Shown one piece after another: positions 1 to 5,117 of a DNA stretch of 5,198 nucleotides. This stretch comes from Oscillospiraceae bacterium (GTDB lineage Bacteria > Bacillota > Clostridia > Oscillospirales > Ruminococcaceae). The notes under the pieces were generated by a model. The model was given only the letters and a program-made list of their open reading frames with translations. It did no database searches and was not told where the DNA came from. Numbering within the stretch: position 1 is the first letter of the stretch; every line of letters begins with the position of its first letter. The stretch is taken from NCBI GenBank assembly GCA_020024175.1, contig JAHHUB010000119.1:1-5198 (forward strand), given 5' to 3'. The translations under genes were made by a program, and so were the position numbers.

Positions 1-226
1 CACATTGGCAACAGGGGTTTCCGTCAACAGGATTTAAACAGTTTACAGCTTTTGCCAAAATCTTGGAACAGGTGGTTTTTCCTGTTCCACGGGAACCTGT
101 AAAAAGGTAAGCATGAGCAACTTTGTTTTCCTTTATTTCATTGAGAAGAACAGAGGTTACGTGTTCCTGTCCAACTACATCCGTAAAAGTTTTTGGACGG
201 TATTTTCGGTATAAAACCTGTTTCAT
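1..226 (-). CDS. dnaX: DNA polymerase III subunit gamma/tau, N-terminal part (cut by window edge)
   Basis: Reading the minus strand from the ATG at 226-224 gives 75 codons beginning MKQVLYRKYRPKTFTDVVGQ, the characteristic DnaX opening. A Walker A loop follows (GSRGTGKTT, residues 44-52), which binds ATP. Then comes the start of the cysteine-rich zinc-binding segment, with Cys63, Cys72, Cys73 and Cys75 visible. DnaX is the AAA+ ATPase of the clamp loader that places the beta sliding clamp on DNA during replication. The start is supported by a strong ribosome binding site, GAAGGAGT at 240-233, six bases upstream. The rest of the gene lies beyond position 1, so full length and the tau extension cannot be judged. 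The SRP RNA gene lies just upstream on the same strand with no room for a clear separate promoter, so the two are probably co-transcribed. Confidence 0.95.
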   Translation of the reverse strand, partial: MKQVLYRKYRPKTFTDVVGQEHVTSVLLNEIKENKVAHAYLFTGSRGTGKTTCSKILAKAVNCLNPVDGNPCCQC

Positions 227-232
227 CGGAAC

Positions 233-240
233 ACTCCTTC
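233..240 (-). promoter_or_regulatory. Ribosome binding site of dnaX
   Basis: Minus-strand GAAGGAGT lies 6 nt before the ATG at 226. It is a near-perfect Shine-Dalgarno sequence and fixes the dnaX start. Confidence 0.85.
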
Positions 241-258
241 TGCAAAATAAAATAATAG

Positions 259-430
259 GGCAGGGATCACATATGTGATGTTGTACACTCGGTCATGCAG
301 ATATACAGGCTGACCTGCGGCACACAAACAATCTCACTTAATGCTGCTCGGTTCCCCGCCTGACATGGTTCGTGAGGTGCTGTCGCACAGGACCCGCATA
401 TCTGCATGAGCGAATATACACGCCCCTGCC
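259..430 (-). ncRNA. ffs: Signal recognition particle RNA
   Basis: The minus strand carries the conserved SRP S-domain tip. GTCAGG (364-359) and AGCAGC (348-343) flank a CGG/CCG stem closed by a GGAA tetraloop (loop at 355-352), which is where the Ffh M domain binds. Around it, CTCAC (376-372 side) pairs with GTGAG (337-333 side). A long 12-bp perfect helix joins 398-409 to 293-304, and a 7-bp closing helix joins 424-430 to 259-265. The RNA guides ribosomes making membrane and secreted proteins to the membrane through Ffh and FtsY. Ends are inferred from the closing helix, not mapped. At about 172 nt it is longer than the 4.5S type (about 110 nt) and shorter than the Bacillus type (about 270 nt). 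A small hairpin (palindrome 266-279) sits near the 3' end. Position just upstream of dnaX is common in Firmicutes. Confidence 0.9.
266..279. repeat. 14-bp perfect palindrome in the 3' part of the SRP RNA
   Basis: ATCACATATGTGAT reads the same on both strands. In the minus-strand RNA it can form a 5-bp stem (AUCAC/GUGAU) with an AUAU loop, immediately before the closing helix strand. It is probably a structural hairpin of the RNA rather than a protein-binding operator, since it lies inside the transcribed SRP gene. Confidence 0.6.
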
Positions 431-441
431 TTAATGCCTGT

Positions 442-469
442 TTATTATCACGGCTTTTTAATAATACAA
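442..469 (-). promoter_or_regulatory. Candidate sigma-A promoter for the SRP RNA (and dnaX)
   Basis: On the minus strand, TTGTAT (469-464) is followed after 16 nt by TAATAA (447-442), which is preceded by TGA and so resembles an extended -10. The predicted transcription start falls near 435, about five bases before the closing helix of the SRP RNA at 430. This agreement is the main support; the -35 match is weak. Confidence 0.5.
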
Positions 470-495
470 TATTTTTTCAAAAAAATCAATATGTA

Positions 496-524
496 TTGCA
501 ACCTTTTTGTTATATAACTATATT
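496..524 (+). promoter_or_regulatory. Candidate distal sigma-A promoter of the lipoprotein/two-component operon
   Basis: TTGCAA (496-501), a 17-nt spacer and TATATT (519-524) match the housekeeping promoter reasonably well. The spacer holds the perfect palindrome GTTATATAAC (509-518), which could be an operator. Use of this promoter would leave a leader of about 140 nt before the lipoprotein start. AT-rich sequence gives many chance matches, so confidence is low. Confidence 0.35.
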
Positions 525-601
525 TTGCACAAAAAAACGACTGATATATTATAGATTTTAGATAATCAAACCTCAATATTTAAATAAGAAATAAAAAATA
601 C

Positions 602-630
602 TGTACTTTTTGCTGTAAAAGTTATATAAT
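602..630 (+). promoter_or_regulatory. Candidate proximal promoter of the lipoprotein/two-component operon
   Basis: A perfect TATAAT (625-630) lies 44 nt upstream of the likely TTG start, giving a leader of about 37 nt. The -35 at the ideal 17-nt spacing, TGTACT (602-607), is a poor match. A poor -35 would fit a promoter that needs an activator, such as the OmpR-family regulator encoded downstream, but that is inference. Confidence 0.4.
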
Positions 631-660
631 ATTTTATATGCAAAATCAATGGGAAAACTC

Positions 661-666
661 GGGAGG
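661..666 (+). promoter_or_regulatory. Ribosome binding site that sets the lipoprotein start at TTG 674
   Basis: GGGAGG lies 7 nt before the TTG at 674. It makes that TTG, and not the in-frame ATG at 638, the likely start; the resulting N-terminus is a compact lipoprotein signal peptide. Confidence 0.8.
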
Positions 667-673
667 CAGAAAT

Positions 674-943
674 TTGAAAAAAATAAAAATCATAATTCTT
701 ACAGCGGCTATTCTGCTTTTAAGCGGGTGCAGTTCCTTTTCAATAAATGTGGAAGATTTGATAGAACCGCCTATTTTGTCAAAGGAACAGGCGGAAATTA
801 CCGAAGCACTTAAAAAAATCTTAAATACCGGTGAACTTAAACTCAAATATCCTCAATACGGCGAAATACATTCTCCGATTATTTTTGAAAATTTAGATGA
901 TGATGAAGAAAAAGAAGTAATCATATTTTATGAGGATACTTAG
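674..943 (+). CDS. Lipoprotein, N-terminal part, ending at an in-frame TAG
   Basis: Starting at TTG 674 the product is 89 residues: a basic start (KKIK), a hydrophobic stretch and a lipobox LSGC, with the lipidated cysteine at residue 19. It should therefore be exported and anchored on the outer face of the membrane by lipoprotein processing (Lgt, Lsp). The mature part includes KLKYPQYGE and an acidic segment, NLDDDEEKEV (residues 73-82), resembling FG-GAP/VCBS-type repeats. The frame stops at TAG 941-943 but continues open directly afterwards (944-2014), so this is probably the first fifth of a 446-residue protein and not a complete gene. It leads an operon with a response regulator and a kinase, which suggests a role in envelope signalling. 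The precise function is unknown to me. Confidence 0.75.
   Translation: MKKIKIIILTAAILLLSGCSSFSINVEDLIEPPILSKEQAEITEALKKILNTGELKLKYPQYGEIHSPIIFENLDDDEEKEVIIFYEDT
941..943 (+). other. In-frame TAG inside the lipoprotein reading frame
   Basis: The frame from TTG 674 meets TAG as codon 90 and then continues without another stop for 356 sense codons to TAA at 2012-2014. The ATG at 974 is in that same frame. A single C-to-T change from CAG (Gln) would produce it. Sequencing error, recent nonsense mutation, amber read-through and codon reassignment all remain possible. The other four stops seen in the window are TAA. Confidence 0.85.
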
Positions 944-973
944 GATAACAGAGGCAGTACAAGAATAAATATT

Positions 974-2014
974 ATGGATGAAACAGATGGTAGATGGGAA
1001 TCAATTTATGATGTTCCCGGAGAAAGCGAAACCATAGAATTTGTATCCCTGGCCAATATAACTGATAAAATTAAAAAAGACTTAGTTGTAGGATGGGGCA
1101 CATCTGAAAAAAGACAAAAATACCTGTTAAATGTATACAGCTATCGTGATTATACCCTTAAAAATCTGTTATCTGAAAGATATGACTCAGCAATGGTAAT
1201 TCCATCAACTAACAATAAAACCATGAGCCAGATTGTTTTGCTTAATTATACTTCAAAAACCACTGCAAAACTGATAACCCCTGTTTCCAAAAACAGATTG
1301 GGTGTTGTGGGTATGGCAAAACTTAATTCCGATGTGCAAAATCTTTTAAATATTACAAGCTATTCTGATAATGGCGGTTATATATTTTTGGATTTTAAAC
1401 AAAAAGATGGAACAGTTTCTACAGAAGTATTAAAATACACCGAAGATGATATTGTAAATTTAATGTCTGAAGATGGTAAGGTCAATAACTTCTTTTATGA
1501 AGCTGTAAGAAAAGAGGAAATTTTCTGTCAAGATGTAAATGATGACGGAATGCCTGATATTCCTGTACAGCGTCTGCTTCCTGGATACGGAGAAAGTGAT
1601 GTGGATGAAGAAGTAACAGAAGAAAAAGAGGAACTGTATCTCACAGAATTTTATTCAATGGATAAAGATGAACTTGTGAAAGTACAAACCTCAGTAATTA
1701 ATTTATCTCAGGGATATAAAATCATTTTCCCTGATAAATGGCAAAAAGATAAAGTTACAGTAAAAAAACAGACTGACAGGGAAGAATTTGATTTTGTGAA
1801 ATACAATGAAAATTATGAGGGAAGCAAAGAGGTGCTTTTAAAAATACATCTTTATGCTAAAGATGATTACAAAGATGTATTTGAATTGCAGCAATTTAAA
1901 CTGATAGCCGAGAAAGGGAATTTTGAATATTACGCTTACATTCCTAATAATGTGGATGCTGAACTTAAAATAACATTCGACGAATTGGAAAAAATGTTTA
2001 AGCTTTTAAAATAA
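974..2014 (+). CDS. Lipoprotein, C-terminal part (VCBS-like), downstream of the in-frame TAG
   Basis: The 346 residues from ATG 974 carry no signal peptide of their own and continue the frame of the lipoprotein start at 674. Coding sequence resumes right after the TAG at 944. No good ribosome binding site precedes ATG 974: the nearest GAGG, at 951-954, is 19 nt away. This start is therefore probably artificial and the piece belongs to the protein begun at 674. Motifs include KDLVVGW (FG-GAP/VCBS-like) and DVNDDGMPDI (residues 187-196 here, 287-296 of the joined protein), a Ca-binding-loop-like aspartate pattern. The last 110 or so residues form a mixed alpha/beta domain beginning near GYKIIFPDKW and ending in a Lys/Leu-rich helix. 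The response regulator follows after 17 nt. Known homologues of this style sit beside two-component genes in Clostridia, from memory and not from a search. Function is unknown. Confidence 0.7.
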   Translation: MDETDGRWESIYDVPGESETIEFVSLANITDKIKKDLVVGWGTSEKRQKYLLNVYSYRDYTLKNLLSERYDSAMVIPSTNNKTMSQIVLLNYTSKTTAKLITPVSKNRLGVVGMAKLNSDVQNLLNITSYSDNGGYIFLDFKQKDGTVSTEVLKYTEDDIVNLMSEDGKVNNFFYEAVRKEEIFCQDVNDDGMPDIPVQRLLPGYGESDVDEEVTEEKEELYLTEFYSMDKDELVKVQTSVINLSQGYKIIFPDKWQKDKVTVKKQTDREEFDFVKYNENYEGSKEVLLKIHLYAKDDYKDVFELQQFKLIAEKGNFEYYAYIPNNVDAELKITFDELEKMFKLLK

Positions 2015-2018
2015 TTAC

Positions 2019-2024
2019 AGGAGG
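2019..2024 (+). promoter_or_regulatory. Ribosome binding site of the response regulator
   Basis: A perfect AGGAGG lies 7 nt before ATG 2032 and is the strongest ribosome binding site in the operon. Confidence 0.85.
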
Positions 2025-2031
2025 TAAAAAT

Positions 2032-2724
2032 ATGAAAAGAATTTTAGTGGCAGAAGATGAGGATGTTATAAGGGAGTTTATTGTTATAAATCTAAAAAGA
2101 GCAGGATATGAAGTAGTAGATGTATCCGATGGTGCAAAGGCTCTCAGAACTTTTGAACAGGAGAGCGGAAGATTTGATGTGGTGCTTTTGGATATTATGA
2201 TGCCGGAAACAGATGGATTTACAGTGTGTAAAAAAATAAGGGAAAAGAGCAATACTATAGGGATTATTCTTCTTTCTGCCAAAAGTCAGGAAATGGATAA
2301 GGTCAGCGGACTTATGCTGGGTGCTGATGACTACATCACAAAACCTTTCAGTCCCTCCGAACTTATTGCCCGTGTGGATGCCATATATCGCCGTGTAACA
2401 ATGTCAGCTCCGGTAACCGAAAGTTATGATTTGGTTTCAGGCCCTTTTGTACTTAATACCAAAAGCAGAACTCTTTCAAAAAACGGAACACCTATTGAAC
2501 TTACACAGGTTGAATATCAAATTATGGAATTTTTCCTGAATAATGTGGGCACAGCTTTGGAAAGAACGGAAATTCTCAACAAAGTTTGGGGAGAAAACTA
2601 TTTTTATGACACCAAAATAGTGGATGTAAATATAAGGCGTCTTCGTGTAAAAATAGAGGACGAACCGGCTAATCCGAAATATCTCCAAACAGTATGGGGA
2701 TTTGGATATAAATGGGTTGCATAA
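2032..2724 (+). CDS. OmpR/PhoB-family response regulator transcription factor
   Basis: This is a 230-residue, full-length DNA-binding regulator. The receiver domain (about 1-120) shows the acidic pair Glu8/Asp9, phospho-acceptor Asp54 in LLDIMMPETDG, Ser82, switch aromatic Tyr101 and the conserved Lys104 in ITKPFSP. The C-terminal winged helix (about 135-230) shows ELTQVEYQIMEFF, VWGENYFYDTKIVDVNIRRLR (recognition region) and the terminal wing ending in GFGYKW. Phosphorylation by the kinase encoded next should promote dimerisation and binding to direct repeats in target promoters. The gene begins 17 nt after the lipoprotein stop and ends 22 nt before the kinase. Regulators of this kind often control their own operon; the AT-rich repeats upstream of the lipoprotein are candidate sites, unproven. 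The family resembles PhoP/WalR, but the exact orthologue is not assignable here. Confidence 0.95.
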   Translation: MKRILVAEDEDVIREFIVINLKRAGYEVVDVSDGAKALRTFEQESGRFDVVLLDIMMPETDGFTVCKKIREKSNTIGIILLSAKSQEMDKVSGLMLGADDYITKPFSPSELIARVDAIYRRVTMSAPVTESYDLVSGPFVLNTKSRTLSKNGTPIELTQVEYQIMEFFLNNVGTALERTEILNKVWGENYFYDTKIVDVNIRRLRVKIEDEPANPKYLQTVWGFGYKWVA

Positions 2725-2734
2725 ATAAATTTTC

Positions 2735-2740
2735 GGGGGT
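2735..2740 (+). promoter_or_regulatory. Weak ribosome binding site preceding the TTG start of the kinase
   Basis: GGGGGT lies 6 nt before TTG 2747. The site is imperfect and is paired with a non-ATG start, which would be expected to keep kinase synthesis below that of the regulator. Confidence 0.6.
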
Positions 2741-2746
2741 AATTCT

Positions 2747-4171
2747 TTGGCTGTAAAAAAAATAACCAAAAGATGGGTACTTAACAGTTTCGGTTCAATT
2801 ATTTTTGTGCTGATTCTGATACTGATAAACTTCGGCATAGGCCTTAACTGGTTTTATTATAACAGTATAGAACAGCTTTTGACCTCCCAGGCAAATACTT
2901 TAAATTCAATGCTCAGCCAGTATTCAAAGGACAGTTCCGTAGACTTTTATTCTCAGGTAAGACTTTTGGTTGAAAATTTCGAGAAAAAAGACAAAATGGA
3001 ACTAATGGCAATAGATGCTGACGGAAAAGTAGTCTTTACCTCCAGCGGCTTTCAAACGGATTTTATAATGGAAATGCCCGATTACAAAGATGCCATGAAT
3101 ACTTCTTCCGGTGTGGGCAAATACAGGGGAAAATTTCAGAAAGATGATATAATGGCACTTTCCATGGCATCAAGAGCAACAGGAACCAATATTTCTGCAT
3201 TAAGACTGGTTGTATCATTGAACAAAGTAAAAAACCAAATTGTTTTGATGATTTTAGCAGCTTCCATAATTTGTGCAGCCATACTGTTTTTTGTTTTGAT
3301 TTCCAGTATGTATTTTATAAGCTCCATAGTAAACCCTATAAGTGAAGTGGGACATATTGCCAGAAAAATTGCTCAGGGGGAGTTTAATATCAAATTGGAA
3401 AAAGAAAATGATGATGAAATCGGTGAATTGTGTGATACAATTAACTATATGGCGGAGGAGCTTGCCAATGCAGAAAAAATCAAAAATGATTTTATAAGTT
3501 CTGTTTCCCATGAACTTAGAACTCCTCTCACTGCCATAAAGGGTTGGACAGAAACTCTTATGGATGATGAAAACCTGGATAAAGATACTCTGCAAAAAGG
3601 TATGCACGTTATAATGAATGAAACTGAAAGGCTTTCCCGAATGGTAGAGGATTTATTGGATTTTTCCCGTATGCAAAGCGGCAGACTGAGGCTTATAGTG
3701 GATAAATTCGATCTTATTGCGGAACTTAGTGATGCAGTGCTTATGTATACAGAGAGAGCAAGGCGGGAACAAATTGAGCTTATTTATGATGAACCTGAAA
3801 TTTACACCGTGGTTTACGGTGATAAAAACCGCATAAGACAGGTATTTATAAATATTATTGACAATGCCCTTAAATATTCCGACAGTGGGGGTAGAGTTGA
3901 GATAAAAGCCAATCTTATATCAGATAAATTTTTTATCTCTGTCAGTGATACAGGCTGTGGAATAAGCCAGGAGGATTTGCCTAAGATAAAAAACAAATTC
4001 TTTAAAGCGAATTTAACCAGACGAGGTTCGGGTATAGGTCTTGCAGTAGCTGATGAAATAGTTCAGCGCCATGGCGGAACTCTGAGTTTGACTTCGGAGC
4101 TCGGTAAGGGTACAACCGTTACAATAATGCTGCCGGCAAATAAAAATCCCGACGATATACACATTAATTAA
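2747..4171 (+). CDS. HAMP-domain sensor histidine kinase (PhoR/WalK-like)
   Basis: This 474-residue membrane kinase is partner to the preceding regulator. Transmembrane segments lie at about 15-37 and 164-193, flanking an extracytoplasmic domain of about 125 residues. That domain contains a PAS/Cache-like strand pattern (LMAIDADGKVVFTS, 86-99). HAMP follows (about 194-245, with NPISEVG and DDEIGEL). The dimerisation/phosphotransfer region has SHELRTP with phospho-acceptor His255. The ATPase domain has the N box (IIDNALKYS, Asn373), G1 (DTGCGI, 401-406), F box (KFFKAN) and G2 (GSGIGLAV, 427-434). There is no cytoplasmic PAS domain between HAMP and the His box, unlike WalK. The TTG start is needed to keep the first membrane segment; the first internal ATG is at residue 55. 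The signal is unknown. The neighbouring lipoprotein would share the extracytoplasmic side and is a plausible partner. Confidence 0.95.
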   Translation: MAVKKITKRWVLNSFGSIIFVLILILINFGIGLNWFYYNSIEQLLTSQANTLNSMLSQYSKDSSVDFYSQVRLLVENFEKKDKMELMAIDADGKVVFTSSGFQTDFIMEMPDYKDAMNTSSGVGKYRGKFQKDDIMALSMASRATGTNISALRLVVSLNKVKNQIVLMILAASIICAAILFFVLISSMYFISSIVNPISEVGHIARKIAQGEFNIKLEKENDDEIGELCDTINYMAEELANAEKIKNDFISSVSHELRTPLTAIKGWTETLMDDENLDKDTLQKGMHVIMNETERLSRMVEDLLDFSRMQSGRLRLIVDKFDLIAELSDAVLMYTERARREQIELIYDEPEIYTVVYGDKNRIRQVFINIIDNALKYSDSGGRVEIKANLISDKFFISVSDTGCGISQEDLPKIKNKFFKANLTRRGSGIGLAVADEIVQRHGGTLSLTSELGKGTTVTIMLPANKNPDDIHIN

Positions 4172-4187
4172 GAAAGACAGTGAATAA

Positions 4188-5117
4188 ATGAACAATAAAA
4201 ATTTTAAAACATCAATAGGCGGACAGGCTTTGATAGAAGGGGTTATGATGAGAGGTCCTGAAATTTCCGCACTGGCTGTAAGAAAGCCTGACAAGGAAAT
4301 TGTTGTGGAAACCTGGAATACCAACAAAACCCAAAAGAAACCTTGGTATAAAAACACCCCTTTTGTAAGAGGCTGTGTAAATTTTGTTGAAATGATGATT
4401 ATAGGTTATAAAACACTTATGCGTTCTGCGGAACTTTCCGAAATGGCAGAAGAACCCGAAGGCTTTGAAAAATGGCTTAATGATAAGCTGGGAGATAAAG
4501 CGGGAGGAGTTATTTCCGGAATTACACTTTTGCTGGGACTGGCACTGGCTGTGGGACTTTTTATTATTTTGCCAACGGTTTTGGTATCCCTTATTAAAAA
4601 TCTTACAGACAGCAAAGTTATTTTAACCACAGCGGAAGCAGTTACCAAAATCTGCATTTTTGTGGCATATTTAGCTTTAGTTTCCAAAAACAAAGATATA
4701 GAAAGAGTTTTTATGTATCATGGTTCTGAACACAAAACCATTGCCTGCTATGAAGCCGGAGAAGAACTTACCCCGGAAAACGCTAAAAAATACACAAGAT
4801 TTCATCCTCGTTGTGGCACAAGTTTTCTTTTTATAATACTTATAGTTTCTATTTTAATTTTCTCTTTTGCATCATGGGAAAATCCTGTTATGCGAATTGT
4901 TATGAAAATTCTCCTTTTGCCTTTGGTTGTAGGTATTTCCTATGAAATTATAAAATTAGCGGGCAGATATGACAATGTATTTACAAGAGCTGTTTCCGCA
5001 CCGGGACTATGGCTCCAAAGACTTACCACCAAAGAACCTGATTTGGATATGCTGGAAGTGGCTATAGCATCTATCAAACCCTGTATACCAAAAGAAGAAG
5101 GAGCTGACAAATGGTAA
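4188..5117 (+). CDS. yqhQ: DUF1385 family membrane protein (YqhQ-like)
   Basis: The 309-residue product opens with the family hallmark IGGQALIEGVMMRGP (residues 10-24). It has hydrophobic segments at about 108-136, 147-165, 212-229 and 236-256. A conserved block holds YHGSEHKTIACYEAGE (His178, His182, Cys187) and RFHPRCGTSF (His206, Cys209). The C-terminal family signature follows: SYEIIKLAGRYDN (251-263) and APGLWLQRLTT (271-281). The His/Cys pattern looks as if it could bind a metal or form an active site at the membrane, but no function is established for the family to my knowledge. It begins 16 nt after the kinase, with only a weak ribosome binding site (AGAAAGACAG region, 4171-4180), so translation may depend partly on coupling. 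Its last 7 nt overlap prmC, a pairing known from other Firmicutes, where yqhQ sits near rpmE, prmC and prfA. Confidence 0.93.
   Translation: MNNKNFKTSIGGQALIEGVMMRGPEISALAVRKPDKEIVVETWNTNKTQKKPWYKNTPFVRGCVNFVEMMIIGYKTLMRSAELSEMAEEPEGFEKWLNDKLGDKAGGVISGITLLLGLALAVGLFIILPTVLVSLIKNLTDSKVILTTAEAVTKICIFVAYLALVSKNKDIERVFMYHGSEHKTIACYEAGEELTPENAKKYTRFHPRCGTSFLFIILIVSILIFSFASWENPVMRIVMKILLLPLVVGISYEIIKLAGRYDNVFTRAVSAPGLWLQRLTTKEPDLDMLEVAIASIKPCIPKEEGADKW
5098..5103 (+). promoter_or_regulatory. Ribosome binding site of prmC, inside the end of yqhQ
   Basis: AAGGAG lies 7 nt before ATG 5111 and within the last codons of the preceding gene. This supports the overlapping start and suggests translational coupling. 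Confidence 0.75.

Larger units (their letters stand above)
431..673. other. AT-rich divergent intergenic region
   Basis: This 243-bp stretch separates the minus-strand SRP RNA/dnaX unit from the plus-strand lipoprotein operon. It is dominated by A and T runs and contains candidate promoters in both directions. I see no supportable coding sequence or structured RNA in it. The ATG at 638 is in frame with the lipoprotein, but it lies only about 8 nt after a TATAAT box and has no ribosome binding site, so this stretch is treated as leader. Confidence 0.7.

Noticed and set aside
605..622. Inverted repeat ACTTTT/AAAAGT as a terminator or operator
   Set aside because: It has only 6 AT-rich base pairs with a 6-nt loop in a very AT-rich region; it is too weak to separate from chance.
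638..673. ATG 638 as the start of the lipoprotein, adding 12 residues
   Set aside because: It has no ribosome binding site and lies just after a TATAAT box. TTG 674 has GGGAGG at ideal spacing and gives a typical lipoprotein signal peptide.
944..1000. A pyrrolysine-insertion-like stem-loop after the TAG
   Set aside because: I could find no convincing stable stem immediately downstream by eye, and such elements are not strictly required, so its absence is not informative.
974..2014. An independent gene beginning at ATG 974
   Set aside because: It is in the same frame as the lipoprotein, with coding sequence already running from 944. It has no signal peptide and no suitably spaced ribosome binding site.
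2476..2838. 120-residue minus-strand open frame across the regulator/kinase junction
   Set aside because: It is antisense to two well-supported genes, low in complexity, and has no recognisable domain or ribosome binding site.
3254..3607. 117-residue minus-strand open frame inside the kinase gene
   Set aside because: It is a shadow of the HAMP and His-box coding region, with no family features.
4013..4357. 114-residue minus-strand open frame spanning the kinase end and yqhQ start
   Set aside because: It is opposite two genes with clear conserved motifs and has no support of its own.
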